Shown: positions 17,397 to 27,542 of the stretch, piece by piece
Layout of the letters: each line of letters opens with the position of its first letter
Numbering within the stretch: the first letter of the stretch is position 1
Assembly: GCA_943908365.1 (NCBI GenBank)
Contig: CALTTH010000017.1
Span: 4,540 to 68,539 of the forward strand
Reading direction: 5' to 3'
DNA: 64,000 bases
From: an uncultured Hyphomicrobiales bacterium
Lineage (GTDB): Bacteria; Pseudomonadota; Alphaproteobacteria; Rhizobiales; Rhizobiaceae
Translations under genes and position numbers: made by a program
Notes under the pieces: model-generated
Seen by the model: the letters and a program-made list of their open reading frames with translations, nothing else
What the model was told of the DNA's origin: nothing
Database searches by the model: none

Positions 17397-18581
17397 CTAA
17401 ACGGACTCTCCTGCGGCGTAACCGGATGCCCAGGCCCACTGGAAATTATAGCCGCCGAGCCACCCCGTGACATCCACGCCTTCACCGATGAAATAGAGGC
17501 CCGGAACAGCTTTTGCCTGCATGGACTTCGAGTCGAGATGACCGGTGTCGACGCCGCCAAGCGTGACTTCGGCGGTGCGGTATCCTTCCGAGCCAGAGGG
17601 CCTTATTTGCCAGTCCTGCGCGCTGGCGGCCAGTGCCATCAGCGCCTTGTCGGAGAGGTCGGCAAGATGGCTGGTAAGGCCCGACTGCTCCACCAGATAC
17701 TGCGCAAGCCGCTTCGGCAAAATCTCGCCAAGCGCCGTCTGGGCTGATTGACGACCATTGGCTTTCTTGGCGGCCTTCAGCTTTTCGGCAATGTCCTGTT
17801 CGGGTTCGAGCTTCAGGCGAATGGCATCGCCTTCCCGCCAATAGGATGAGATCTGCAAAATGGAAGGACCGCTCAAGCCGCGGTGGGTGAAAAGCAGCGC
17901 TTCGCGAAACGTTGTCTTCCCATGCGAGATATCGGCCGGGACCGCAACGCCGGAGAGAGGCGACAGCCGCTCCAACTGCGACGGATCGAGTGTTAGTGGC
18001 ACCAGGCCGGGACGCGGCTCGACCAAAGCGAGCCCGAACTGCTCGGCAAGTTTGTAAGCAAAGCCAGTGGAGCCCATCTTGGGAATGGATTTACCGCCGG
18101 TGGCAACGACCAAGCTCTTGGCCTCAATCACTCCTTGCAAGGTCGCCACGCGGAAGCCGCCTGTTGCCATGCCCTCGACCGCTGCTATTTCGGTCTGAAG
18201 CCGCAGCTTGGCACCCACAGCCTGCATCTCCGTCAGCAGCATGCGAATGATGTCTTTGGCGCTGTCGTCGCAGAAAAGCTGGCCGAGTGTCTTCTCGTGC
18301 CAGGCGATCTTGTGCTTCTCGACCAGATTAAGAAAATCACGCGGCGTGTAGCGGGCGAGTGCCGACTTGGCGAAATGCGGATTTTGCGACAGGTAGTTCT
18401 TCGGCCCTGCATAGATATTGGTGAAGTTGCAGCGCCCGCCGCCGGAGATGCGGATTTTCTCTCCCGGCGCCTTGGCATGATCGAGGATGATGACGGAGCG
18501 GTTGCGCTGGCCGGCACGGATGGCGCACATCATGCCCGCGGCGCCCGCCCCCAAAATCAGCACATCACATTTTTCCGTCAT
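17397..18581 (-). CDS. BaiN/HI0933-family FAD-dependent oxidoreductase
   Basis: A 394-residue flavoprotein with N-terminal FAD-binding GAGAAGMMCAIRAG (about 11-24), the family signature GEKIRISGGGRCNFTN (about 40-55), and a C-terminal FAD motif GEGVDVTGWLGGYNFQWA (about 365-382). Relatives include YhiN and BaiN; substrates in proteobacteria are unknown. It is isolated between unrelated units; a convergent 18709 operon starts on the other side. I cannot say more about its role. Confidence 0.92.
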   Translation of the reverse strand: MTEKCDVLILGAGAAGMMCAIRAGQRNRSVIILDHAKAPGEKIRISGGGRCNFTNIYAGPKNYLSQNPHFAKSALARYTPRDFLNLVEKHKIAWHEKTLGQLFCDDSAKDIIRMLLTEMQAVGAKLRLQTEIAAVEGMATGGFRVATLQGVIEAKSLVVATGGKSIPKMGSTGFAYKLAEQFGLALVEPRPGLVPLTLDPSQLERLSPLSGVAVPADISHGKTTFREALLFTHRGLSGPSILQISSYWREGDAIRLKLEPEQDIAEKLKAAKKANGRQSAQTALGEILPKRLAQYLVEQSGLTSHLADLSDKALMALAASAQDWQIRPSGSEGYRTAEVTLGGVDTGHLDSKSMQAKAVPGLYFIGEGVDVTGWLGGYNFQWAWASGYAAGESV

Positions 18582-18708
18582 GGATTTTCCTTATCCTTGT
18601 TGCACCTCCTCTTTTCGAAGTCAGGCGTCTTGTCAATGCGCATTCCCCTCTCGCCAATTGTTAAAGTCTGACTATTATGGCCCCAGTCGAAACAGACCCC
18701 GGTGATTT

Positions 18709-20145
18709 ATGCCCCCCAAGAAAACCATGCTCCGCCCGAAGAAACCGGCAACCATGGCGAAGAAACCACCCGTTGAACTCTCCTCTACCCGCGGCGTCTC
18801 CACATGGCGCGAAGCGGCGCAATGGCTGAAGGCACGCGGCATCGAAGACATTGAATGCATCACCCCCGATCTGGCAGGCGTTCCACGCGGTAAGATGATG
18901 CCGACGGCGAAGTTTACCGGAGACACCTCGCTGGCGCTGCCTTCCGCGCTTTATCGCCATACCATTTCCGGCGATTATCCGGACGAGACCGCGCACTTCC
19001 GCTATGAGCCGCGTGACAGCGACCTGAAGCTGGTGCCCGATCTTTCCACCCTCTCCGTCGTACCCTGGGAAAGCGATCCGACCGCGCAGGTCATCTGTGA
19101 TGTCGTGGATCAGGAAGGCAAACCCGTTTCCTACACGCCACGAAACGTCTTGAAGAACGTGCTCGCTCTTTATCAGGAGAAGGGCTGGAAGCCGGTCGTT
19201 GCGCCGGAAATCGAATTCTATCTCGTGGCGATGAATGACGACCCTGATTATCCGCTGCATCCCCCCAAGGGCCGTTCCGGTCGCTCCATCGTCGGCGGTC
19301 AGAGCTATTCGATTGCCGGCATCAACGAATTCGACGAATTGATCGACGATATCTATCATTTCTCGGAAAAGCAGGGCCTGGAAATCGACACCCTCATTCA
19401 TGAAGAGGGTCCGGCGCAGCTGGAAATCAACCTGCGCCATGGCGATCCGGTGGAGCTTGCCGATCAGGTGTTTCTCTTCAAGCGCACCATTCGCGAAGCC
19501 GCGCTGAAACATGGCATCTATGCTACCTTCATGGCAAAGCCCATGCAGGCTCAGCCCGGTTCGGCCATGCACATCCACCAGTCCGTCATCGATATCGAAA
19601 CCGGACAGAACGTGTTTTCCAACAAGGATGGCACCCCGTCTAAGGAGTTCTTCTCTTTCGTCGGCGGCATGCAGCGCTATGTGCCGAACGCGCTTGTGAT
19701 GCTTGCCCCCTATGTGAATTCCTATCGACGCCTGACGCCGGACATGGCTTGCCCGGTCAACAACGCCTGGGGTTACGATAACCGCACCACGGCCTTTCGC
19801 GTGCCGATCTCCGGCCCGCAGGCGCGGCGAGTGGAAAACCGCCTGCCAAGCTCGGATGCCAATCCGTATCTCGCGCTTGCTGCATCGCTCGGCTGCGGCT
19901 GGCTTGGGATCATGAACAATATCGAACCGACCGAGCCGACCTACGAGACCGCCAATGAAGGCTCCATCGAGCTTCCACGCGGTCTGCTCGAAGCCGTCGC
20001 GCTTCTGGAACAGGAACAGCAGTTCGAACGCATCTTCGGCAACGAGTTCGTCGGTCTTTATGCTGGCTTGAAGCGTGGCGAATTCGAAACCTTCATGCAG
20101 GTGATCAGCCCCTGGGAGCGCGAGTTCCTGCTGCTCAACGTGTGA
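18709..20145 (+). CDS. puuA: Gamma-glutamylputrescine synthetase-like (glutamine synthetase family)
   Basis: A 478-residue member of the glutamine synthetase superfamily. A catalytic-barrel segment is VVAPEIEFYLV (about 166-176), a substrate/metal block PGSAMHIHQSV (about 282), and NRTTAFRVP (about 360). The next gene is an amine oxidase of the PuuB type, and the putrescine importer lies 6 kb away, so ATP-dependent joining of glutamate to putrescine is the best assignment; E. coli PuuA is of similar length. Other gamma-glutamyl-amine ligases cannot be excluded. ATG 18709 is used; ATG 18754 is an alternative. Confidence 0.85.
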   Translation: MPPKKTMLRPKKPATMAKKPPVELSSTRGVSTWREAAQWLKARGIEDIECITPDLAGVPRGKMMPTAKFTGDTSLALPSALYRHTISGDYPDETAHFRYEPRDSDLKLVPDLSTLSVVPWESDPTAQVICDVVDQEGKPVSYTPRNVLKNVLALYQEKGWKPVVAPEIEFYLVAMNDDPDYPLHPPKGRSGRSIVGGQSYSIAGINEFDELIDDIYHFSEKQGLEIDTLIHEEGPAQLEINLRHGDPVELADQVFLFKRTIREAALKHGIYATFMAKPMQAQPGSAMHIHQSVIDIETGQNVFSNKDGTPSKEFFSFVGGMQRYVPNALVMLAPYVNSYRRLTPDMACPVNNAWGYDNRTTAFRVPISGPQARRVENRLPSSDANPYLALAASLGCGWLGIMNNIEPTEPTYETANEGSIELPRGLLEAVALLEQEQQFERIFGNEFVGLYAGLKRGEFETFMQVISPWEREFLLLNV

Positions 20146-20155
20146 GGTGAACGAT

Positions 20156-21442
20156 ATGGCATGGCAGAGCCCGATAGCGCCGGGCGTTTCATGGTATCAG
20201 GATACTGTTGCGGAGCGTCCGGAATATCCGACGATGGATGGCTCACGCACGGTCGATGTCGCCATTATCGGAGGCGGCTTCACCGGCCTTCAGGCGGCCT
20301 ATAACCTGGCACGAGCAGGCATTTCCGTCACGCTGATCGAAGCTCATCGGTTCGGAGATGGCGCCTCTGGTCGCAATGGTGGGCAGTTCGGCACCGGGCA
20401 GCGCGCCTGGCCGGATGAGCTTGAAGAAAAGATCGGCTTTGAGCGCTCCAAGGCGCTCTTCGACCTTGCGGAAAATGCCAAGCACTATGTGCTCGACTTT
20501 GCCCGCGACAACCAGATCGACATGGAGTTCCAGCCGGGGCAGTTGAACGTCTCGCATAAGCGTGCCTACGAAAAGAGCTATCGTGATAGCGTCGAGGCCA
20601 TGGTGGGCCGCTATGGCTATGAGGAAATTGCCTTCATGGAGAAGGCAGAAACCGCAGATCGACTAGGATCGTCGCATTATCATTGCGGCGTGCGCGACAC
20701 CGGCACTGGTCACATTCACCCGCTAAAACTGCTGGTGGGACTGGCGAAGGCTGCGAACGCGGCGGGTGCCCATATCTTCGAAATGACACCGGCCAAGTCC
20801 ATCCGCCAGTCCGGCGGCAAGACGCTGATCGAAACTCCGTCTGGCACGATCACCGCAACCCGGGTGCTGATTGCGACCAACGCCTATATCGGCAATCTGG
20901 AGCCGGTCACCGCAGCGCATGTGATGCCGATTCGCTCCTTCATCGGCGCGACAGCACCGCTCGATGAGTTTCCATCGATCATTCCGGACAAGGAAGCGGT
21001 GGCGGATTCACGCTTTGTGGTGCGCTATTTTCGCAAGACGCCGGACAATCGCCTGCTATTCGGCGGGCGGGAAGCCTATACGGCAGACTCCCCGCGCGAC
21101 ATTTCCAAGCATATCCGCAAGCAGATTTCGGAAATCTACCCTGCTCTTGGGGATATCGAGATGACACATGCCTGGGGCGGGTCCGTCGGCATTACCCTGA
21201 CGCGCCAGCCGTTCGTGCGCGAGGTCATGCCGGGTGTCCTTTCCATCGGCGGCTATTCCGGACACGGTGTGATGCTGTCCAACTATTGCGGCAAGCTTTA
21301 CGCCGATATGGTGATCAATAAGGACAAGGCACTCGACCAGTTCGCGGCGCTCGATGTTCCATCCTTCCCGGGCGGTGCATCGCTGAGGGCGCCACTCCTG
21401 TTCCTGGCGCTGACGTGGTATGCATTACGGGACAGGTTTTGA
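20156..21442 (+). CDS. puuB: Gamma-glutamylputrescine oxidoreductase-like (DAO family)
   Basis: A flavin-dependent amine oxidase of 428 residues with a dinucleotide-binding motif VAIIGGGFTGLQAA at about 30-43, then GASGRNGGQF and the C-terminal IGGYSGHGVMLSNYCG. It would oxidise gamma-glutamylputrescine to the aldehyde, the step after PuuA. It begins 10 bases past the puuA stop; ATG 20156 has AGGTGA six bases upstream, so I prefer it to GTG 20147. PuuC and PuuD counterparts are not in the window. Confidence 0.86.
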   Translation: MAWQSPIAPGVSWYQDTVAERPEYPTMDGSRTVDVAIIGGGFTGLQAAYNLARAGISVTLIEAHRFGDGASGRNGGQFGTGQRAWPDELEEKIGFERSKALFDLAENAKHYVLDFARDNQIDMEFQPGQLNVSHKRAYEKSYRDSVEAMVGRYGYEEIAFMEKAETADRLGSSHYHCGVRDTGTGHIHPLKLLVGLAKAANAAGAHIFEMTPAKSIRQSGGKTLIETPSGTITATRVLIATNAYIGNLEPVTAAHVMPIRSFIGATAPLDEFPSIIPDKEAVADSRFVVRYFRKTPDNRLLFGGREAYTADSPRDISKHIRKQISEIYPALGDIEMTHAWGGSVGITLTRQPFVREVMPGVLSIGGYSGHGVMLSNYCGKLYADMVINKDKALDQFAALDVPSFPGGASLRAPLLFLALTWYALRDRF

Positions 21443-21598
21443 ACCCGTCTGCCTTCGCATTGTGCAAAAGCACCGATTGGACACCTTCCTGGCATGACGG
21501 GCCAGCAGCAAAATTCATAATTTCGTACATCAACTCTGGCATTTTTAAATCGATTAGATTATGGATGCCCCTAACGTGTAGAGATCGAGAGAATCGAC

Positions 21599-23074
21599 AT
21601 GAGCAGTCAAATTATCCCCGTTGACCCCTTTGATTGCGTCGTCTTCGGCGGCACCGGCGATCTGGCAGAACGCAAGCTTCTGCCCGCCCTTTACCACCGC
21701 CAGGTGGAAGGCCAGCTGACCGAACCGACCCGCATCATCGGCGCTTCCCGCTCTGTCATGACGCATGAGGAATACCGGAAGTTCGCGCAGGATGCCCTGA
21801 AGGAGCATCTGAAGTCCGGCGAATATGACGAGGAGCAGGTCGCCAAGTTTTGCGCGCGCCTCTTCTACATTCCCGTGGATGCCAAGTCCGACGATGGCTG
21901 GGACAAGCTGAAGAAGCTTCTCGACGAAGGCAAGGATCGCATCCGCGCGTTCTATCTTGCCGTCGCACCGGGAATTTTCGGCGACATCGCCTCCAAGATC
22001 CGCGATCACAAGCTGATCACCAAATCCACCCGCATCGTGGTGGAAAAGCCGATCGGTCGTGACCTTGCCTCCGCACTGGAGCTAAACGACACTCTCGGTA
22101 ACGTCTTCAAGGAAGAGCAGATCTTCCGTATCGACCATTATCTTGGCAAGGAAACCGTTCAGAACCTCATGGTTCTGCGCTTTGCCAACGCGCTCTTTGA
22201 ACCGCTGTGGAACTCCACCCATATCGACCACGTGCAGATCACCGTGGCTGAATCCGTCGGGCTTGAGGGCCGCGCAGGTTACTACGACAAGGCGGGCGCG
22301 CTTCGCGATATGGTGCAGAACCATATTCTTCAGCTGCTTTGCCTTGTTGCAATGGAGCCCCCCTCCTCGATGAACGCCGAGGCGGTGCGTGACGAGAAGC
22401 TGAAGGTTCTGCGCTCGCTGAAACCCATCACGCAAGCCAATGTCGAGAAGAACACCGTGCGTGGACAATACCGCGCCGGCGCCTCGGCAGGCGGAGCGGT
22501 CAAGGGTTATCTGGAAGAGCTGGAAGGCGGCGTTTCCAACACGGAAACCTTCGTCGCCCTCAAGGCGGAAATCGGCAACTGGCGCTGGGCGGGCGTGCCC
22601 TTCTACATCCGCACCGGCAAGCGGCTCGCAACCCGCGTTTCGGAAATCGTCGTCACCTTCAAGCAGATCCCGCATTCGATCTTCGACGATGCGGCCGGCA
22701 AGATCGAAGCCAACAAGTTGGTGATCCGTCTGCAGCCGGATGAAGGCGTCAAGCAGTCGCTGCTCATCAAGGATCCGGGTCCGGGCGGCATGCGCCTGCG
22801 TCAGGTGTCGCTTGATATGAGCTTTGCGCAGGCCTTCAACGTGCGCAACCCGGATGCCTATGAGCGTCTGTTGATGGACACGATACGCTCGAACCAAACG
22901 CTCTTCATGCGCCGCGACGAAGTGGAAGCGGCATGGAACTGGGTCGATCCGATCCTGAAAAGCTGGGAAGCCATCAGCCAGGGCGTGCAGGGTTATACCT
23001 CCGGCACCTGGGGTCCAAGCGGCGCGATCGCGCTGATCGAGCGCGACGGTCGTACCTGGCATGAGGCCGACTAA
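21599..23074 (+). CDS. zwf: Glucose-6-phosphate 1-dehydrogenase
   Basis: A 491-residue enzyme oxidising glucose-6-phosphate to 6-phosphogluconolactone with NADP. The nucleotide motif VVFGGTGDLAERKLLPALY is at about 14-32 and the substrate-binding RIDHYLGKE at about 177-185. It heads a tight zwf-pgl-edd group, the upper part of the Entner-Doudoroff route that rhizobia use for sugars. The 156-base gap upstream, after puuB, should hold its promoter. Confidence 0.97.
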   Translation: MSSQIIPVDPFDCVVFGGTGDLAERKLLPALYHRQVEGQLTEPTRIIGASRSVMTHEEYRKFAQDALKEHLKSGEYDEEQVAKFCARLFYIPVDAKSDDGWDKLKKLLDEGKDRIRAFYLAVAPGIFGDIASKIRDHKLITKSTRIVVEKPIGRDLASALELNDTLGNVFKEEQIFRIDHYLGKETVQNLMVLRFANALFEPLWNSTHIDHVQITVAESVGLEGRAGYYDKAGALRDMVQNHILQLLCLVAMEPPSSMNAEAVRDEKLKVLRSLKPITQANVEKNTVRGQYRAGASAGGAVKGYLEELEGGVSNTETFVALKAEIGNWRWAGVPFYIRTGKRLATRVSEIVVTFKQIPHSIFDDAAGKIEANKLVIRLQPDEGVKQSLLIKDPGPGGMRLRQVSLDMSFAQAFNVRNPDAYERLLMDTIRSNQTLFMRRDEVEAAWNWVDPILKSWEAISQGVQGYTSGTWGPSGAIALIERDGRTWHEAD

Positions 23075-23086
23075 GGGAAGATGCGG

Positions 23087-23785
23087 ATGGAACCCAACAT
23101 GCACATCTTCAAGGACGGTTCGGAGCTGGCTGAGAAACTCGCAGCCGATGTTGCTGCGCATCTGAAAGCAGGCATCGAAGAGCGCGGGGCCGCCAGCATC
23201 GCCGTCTCCGGTGGCTCTACGCCAAAACTGTTCTTCCAGACGCTTTCCAAGCATCAGCTGGAATGGCCGCGCGTCAGCATCACGCTGGTCGATGAACGCT
23301 TCGTGCCGCCGGATAATGATCGCTCCAACCACAAGCTGGTCGCCGAGAACCTTTTGCAGAACGAAGCGGAGGCGGCCTATTTTGTGCCGCTTTACCAGTC
23401 GTCCGCATCGCCTGAAGATGCGGCAACGCTGGCAACGGCAAGAACTGCCGATATCTGCGATCCGTTCGACGTCGTCATTCTGGGCATGGGGACCGACGGA
23501 CATACAGCCTCCTTCTTTCCCGGCGGCGACAATCTCGAGGAAGCGCTCGATCTCGATGAGCCGCGCACCGTGCTGACCATGGCTGCGGAAAATGCCGGTG
23601 AGGAAAGGCTGACCTTCAACCTTGCGGCGCTTCACGACGCCCGTTTCCTGGTGCTGCACATCGAAGGTGCGGCGAAGAAGGAGACGTTGGAGAAGGCGCA
23701 GTCCGATCTCGATGAGGACGAAATGCCGATCCGATCCGTGCTGAACCGTGCGGATTCGACGGTGAATATCTACTGGGCGCCATAA
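23087..23785 (+). CDS. pgl: 6-phosphogluconolactonase
   Basis: A DevB-type lactonase of about 232 residues hydrolysing 6-phosphogluconolactone. It shows the family motif AVSGGSTPKLFFQ (about 40-52) and a central ILGMGTDGHTASFFPG. It starts 12 bases after zwf; ATG 23087 has GGGAAG at good spacing, while ATG 23081 is too close to it and ATG 23099 is also possible. Confidence 0.95.
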   Translation: MEPNMHIFKDGSELAEKLAADVAAHLKAGIEERGAASIAVSGGSTPKLFFQTLSKHQLEWPRVSITLVDERFVPPDNDRSNHKLVAENLLQNEAEAAYFVPLYQSSASPEDAATLATARTADICDPFDVVILGMGTDGHTASFFPGGDNLEEALDLDEPRTVLTMAAENAGEERLTFNLAALHDARFLVLHIEGAAKKETLEKAQSDLDEDEMPIRSVLNRADSTVNIYWAP

Positions 23786-23885
23786 CGTCCCGCATTCATG
23801 CGGCGGCGGTGCCCGGCATTTGAATGAAACATGATCGTCGGCCCGGTCTCCCAAGCCTGTGGCCGACGCTCAACAGAAGGACAGG

Positions 23886-25712
23886 ATGAAGCCCATGGCT
23901 GCCGACTCACGCGTTCAGGACATTACCGCCCGCATCGTTGAACGTTCGAAACCCTATCGCGAAATCTATCTCGAGCGGCTGCGGCTGCAGATCTCCAAGG
24001 GCGTTCACCGCTCCACCTTGTCCTGCGGCAACCTCGCCCACGGCTTTGCCGTCTGTTCCCCCGCCGACAAGGAAATCCTTGCCGGCGATCGAATTCCCAA
24101 TCTCGGCATCATCACCGCCTATAACGACATGCTTTCCGCTCACCAGCCTTACGAGGTTTTCCCGCAGATCATTCGCGATGCGGCGAGAGAGGCAGGCGGC
24201 ATTGCGCAGGTGGCAGGTGCAGTGCCTGCCATGTGCGACGGCGTCACGCAGGGACAGCCAGGCATGGAGCTTTCGCTGTTTTCCCGCGATGCCATCGCCA
24301 TGGCGGCCGGTATCGGCCTGTCACACAACATGTTCGATGCTGCCGTCTATCTCGGTGTCTGCGACAAGATCGTACCCGGTCTGGTGATCGCAGCACTCAC
24401 CTTCGGCCATTTGCCAGCCGTCTTCATTCCCGCAGGACCCATGACGACCGGTCTGCCGAATGACGAGAAGTCGCGCATTCGCCAGCTTTATGCGGAAGGC
24501 AAGGTCGGCCGTGCGGAACTGCTGGAGGCCGAGTCCAAGTCCTATCACGGTCCTGGCACCTGCACCTTCTACGGCACCGCCAATTCCAACCAGATGCTGA
24601 TGGAGATCATGGGCTTCCATATGCCCGGCTCCTCCTTCATCAATCCCAACACGCCGCTGCGCGACGCGCTGACCAAGGAAGCTGTAAAGCGGGCGCTGGC
24701 GATCACCGCACAGGGCAACGAATTTACCCCTGCCGGCGAGATGATCGATGAGCGCTCCGTGGTCAACGGCGTGGTCGGCCTGCATGCGACGGGCGGCTCC
24801 ACCAACCACACCATGCACCTGATTGCCATGGCACGCGCCGCCGGGATCATTCTGACCTGGCAGGATATATCCGACCTCTCCGACATCGTGCCGCTTCTCG
24901 CCCGCGTCTATCCGAACGGTCTTGCGGATGTGAACCATTTCCATGCGGCGGGCGGCATGGGCTTCCTCATCAAGCAGCTTCTGAAGCAGGGCTTCGTGCA
25001 TGATGATGTGCGCACCGTCTTCGGTCACGGGCTTGAGGCCTATACGATCGATGCCAAGCTTGGTGAAAACGGCAGCGTTCAGCGTGAGGAATCGCCGGAA
25101 GAGAGCCACGATCCGAAGGTTCTTTCGCGCATAGAAACGCCGTTCCAGCCAACAGGCGGCCTGAAAATGCTGACCGGCAATCTCGGAAAATCGGTCATCA
25201 AGATTTCCGCCGTCAAGCCGGAGCGGCACATCATTGAAGCCCCTGCCATCGTCTTCCACGACCAGCAGGAACTCCAGGATGCCTTCAAGGATGGCAAGCT
25301 GAACCGCGACTTCATCGCGGTCGTGCGCTTCCAGGGACCAAAGGCCAACGGCATGCCGGAACTGCATCGGCTCACCCCGCCGCTTGGCGTGCTGCAGGAC
25401 CGCGGTTTCAAGGTGGCGCTCGTCACCGATGGCCGTATGTCCGGCGCGTCCGGCAAGGTGCCCGCTGCCATTCACGTCACGCCGGAAGCCTCCGACTGTG
25501 GCCCCATCTCGCTCATTCGCGATGGCGACATCATCCGTCTCGATGCCGTGTCGGGCACGCTTGAGGTTCTGGTGTCGGCAGCGGAGTTGTCCAAGCGCGA
25601 GCCCGCGCGGGCCGATCTCTCCGCCAATGAGTGGGGCATGGGACGGGAACTCTTCGCGCCGTTCCGTCGCAATGCCGGAACTGCAGACCAGGGCGCCAGC
25701 GTCTTTCATTGA
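23886..25712 (+). CDS. edd: Phosphogluconate dehydratase
   Basis: A 608-residue Fe-S dehydratase converting 6-phosphogluconate to KDPG. Cluster-ligand regions are visible: AVPAMCDGVTQGQPG (about 110) and GPGTCTFYGTANSNQM (about 220). Length matches the Edd family (near 605). ATG 23886 is preceded by GAAGGAC; GTG 23859 would add nine unlikely residues and ATG 23895 is possible. The KDPG aldolase gene is not here. Confidence 0.96.
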   Translation: MKPMAADSRVQDITARIVERSKPYREIYLERLRLQISKGVHRSTLSCGNLAHGFAVCSPADKEILAGDRIPNLGIITAYNDMLSAHQPYEVFPQIIRDAAREAGGIAQVAGAVPAMCDGVTQGQPGMELSLFSRDAIAMAAGIGLSHNMFDAAVYLGVCDKIVPGLVIAALTFGHLPAVFIPAGPMTTGLPNDEKSRIRQLYAEGKVGRAELLEAESKSYHGPGTCTFYGTANSNQMLMEIMGFHMPGSSFINPNTPLRDALTKEAVKRALAITAQGNEFTPAGEMIDERSVVNGVVGLHATGGSTNHTMHLIAMARAAGIILTWQDISDLSDIVPLLARVYPNGLADVNHFHAAGGMGFLIKQLLKQGFVHDDVRTVFGHGLEAYTIDAKLGENGSVQREESPEESHDPKVLSRIETPFQPTGGLKMLTGNLGKSVIKISAVKPERHIIEAPAIVFHDQQELQDAFKDGKLNRDFIAVVRFQGPKANGMPELHRLTPPLGVLQDRGFKVALVTDGRMSGASGKVPAAIHVTPEASDCGPISLIRDGDIIRLDAVSGTLEVLVSAAELSKREPARADLSANEWGMGRELFAPFRRNAGTADQGASVFH

Positions 25713-25761
25713 TCTGCCCGATGGCGGTCCGGTTCGGACATCCGCGATACCCGGCAAAACC

Positions 25762-25802
25762 GGTGCGAAAATCGAGACCGATTTTCGCAAAAGCGCCATG
25801 CG
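25762..25802 (+). repeat. Palindromic intergenic repeat, family A, copy 2
   Basis: A perfect 10-base stem, GCGAAAATCG and CGATTTTCGC, with a four-base loop, then AAAAGCGCCATGCG. It is 50 bases past the edd stop in a 293-base gap otherwise without recognised elements. Confidence 0.75.
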
Positions 25803-26005
25803 TGGGTTGAAAGAAAGAGGGTCCTTTCACGCGTCAAAATGGGCGAAGGGCGCTCCAGCACCATGCCTGGACATCCCCCTCCGCTTCTCCCCTGTTTACG
25901 TGAAGGCGAGCGCCTCTGCTGTCATGTGGCTGTGATGATCGCCCTATAGGGCCTGTGCAGCCAGCCGCGGGGGCGGTGGCGCAGTCTGCATTGACGGGGC
26001 CAAGT

Positions 26006-27367
26006 ATGACGATTTTCTCACGCACACGCCGCAATTTGCTGAAGCTCATGGCCGGAACTGCAATCCTGCCGTTGCTGCGTTTCCCGGCAGCTGCCGACCA
26101 GCAAGCTCCGCTGCGGGCCATCGTCATTTCCGACCTGCATTCCGCCTATGAGCGCATGGGCCAGCTTCTGGCAGCGATCGAGACGCGCATTTCCGCAGAC
26201 AAAAGTTCGCACATCATTCTCCTGAATGGCGACCTGTTCGAAAGCGGCAATACGGTCGCGATGCGATCTGAAGGCGACATCGAGTGGAGCTTCCTTGCAG
26301 CCCTCGCGAAACTCTCACCCACCGTTGTGAATATCGGCAACCACGAACCGGATATCGATAACGACCTTGCCCATTTCGTCAGCCGCGCTGAAGGGCTGGG
26401 AGTTACTGTCATTTCCAACATCATCGACAAGCGGAGCGGTGCTCCTTACGCGCCGGCGAGCAAGACATTCGAGATTGGCGGACAAAACGTCGTCGTGACC
26501 GGGCTCGCCACCAATGCCATCAACACCTATCCGAAGGCGACGCGTGAGGCGCTCACCATTCCCCAGCCGGTGGAATGGGCAAAGGCCAACCTTCCCGAAA
26601 TCGTCAGGCCGGATGCGATCAACATCGTGATGAGCCATGCCGGTGTGGTGGCGGACCGTGACATCCTTCCTCTGCTACCGGACGGAACGCTGGTCGTGGG
26701 CGGTCACGACCACCTGAACTTCGTGTATGAAGCTGGAGCCACGCGTTATGTCCATACCGGCTCTTGGGGCACGTCGATGGTGGTTGCAAGCATTCCAGGC
26801 CCCGGCCAGGCCGCAGCCATAGAAACGGTGGCGATTGATCGCAGTGCGAGACCCTCCCCAGCGCTCGGCGCGCTGATCGAAAAGACGCTCGCTCAGCATC
26901 TGACCCCGGAGGAGCGGGAAACCGTCGCCAAAACGGCGAAGGCCTTGACAGTCGATGAGGCGGGACGCCGGGTGGCCGAACTTATTGCGGTGAAGGCCGG
27001 AGCGGATGTCGGCTTCATCGGCCATACCTCTTTCGGTGCTGGTTTGCCGAAGGGGGAAATCCGCCGCTACGATTTCAACGCATGCCTGCGCTTCGAGGGT
27101 AAGTTGATGGTCACCGAGGTCGATGACGAGATGCTGAAGCAGATTCTGAGCCGCTGCAATCAGGATGGCGAAATTCCATTGGCCAAACGCACCGGTGACT
27201 ACCTCTATGCGATGCCGGACAATCCTGCGGCGAAAGACCGTTACAAGCTTGTCTGTAACGACTGGTCGGCCACCAATCAGAAATCCTATTTCGGCCGTGA
27301 CGATCTGACCTTCAGCGAAGTGCCGGATGTGAAGTTGAAGCAGACCGTTCTTACGGGGCTCAGCTGA
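26006..27367 (+). CDS. Tat-exported metallophosphoesterase/5'-nucleotidase family protein
   Basis: A 453-residue periplasmic protein. The N-terminus TRRNLLKLMAGTAILPLL is a twin-arginine signal, which implies export after cofactor loading. A calcineurin-like domain (about 35-280) shows DLH, NGDLFESG, GNHEPD and GGHDHLNF metal-binding motifs, followed by a 5'-nucleotidase C-terminal domain (about 290-450). It probably dephosphorylates nucleotides or related esters for phosphate or nucleoside scavenging. ATG 26006 is chosen to begin just before the Tat signal. Confidence 0.87.
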   Translation: MTIFSRTRRNLLKLMAGTAILPLLRFPAAADQQAPLRAIVISDLHSAYERMGQLLAAIETRISADKSSHIILLNGDLFESGNTVAMRSEGDIEWSFLAALAKLSPTVVNIGNHEPDIDNDLAHFVSRAEGLGVTVISNIIDKRSGAPYAPASKTFEIGGQNVVVTGLATNAINTYPKATREALTIPQPVEWAKANLPEIVRPDAINIVMSHAGVVADRDILPLLPDGTLVVGGHDHLNFVYEAGATRYVHTGSWGTSMVVASIPGPGQAAAIETVAIDRSARPSPALGALIEKTLAQHLTPEERETVAKTAKALTVDEAGRRVAELIAVKAGADVGFIGHTSFGAGLPKGEIRRYDFNACLRFEGKLMVTEVDDEMLKQILSRCNQDGEIPLAKRTGDYLYAMPDNPAAKDRYKLVCNDWSATNQKSYFGRDDLTFSEVPDVKLKQTVLTGLS

Positions 27368-27542
27368 TCGCCGGCGAGCGTCACAGCATCGTGCATTCGT
27401 TAGGACGCCCAACGCTCTTAGAAACACGTAGAGAGTGAGCGCAATTCAAGCGACCCCGCGCAACTTGCTCTCACTCTTGTCATGTCCTGACGGCCCGAGC
27501 TGCGCAAGCCCGGCGGTCCGAGCTGCAACCACGCCAGCTCAG

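Noticed and set aside
17276..17747. Plus-strand open frames antisense to the BaiN-like gene
   Set aside because: They overlap a gene with clear FAD motifs.
22082..23854. 590-codon open frame on minus through zwf/pgl
   Set aside because: Shadow of zwf and pgl, both with clear motifs.
24321..25799. 492-codon open frame on minus through edd
   Set aside because: Antisense to edd with its iron-sulfur motifs.
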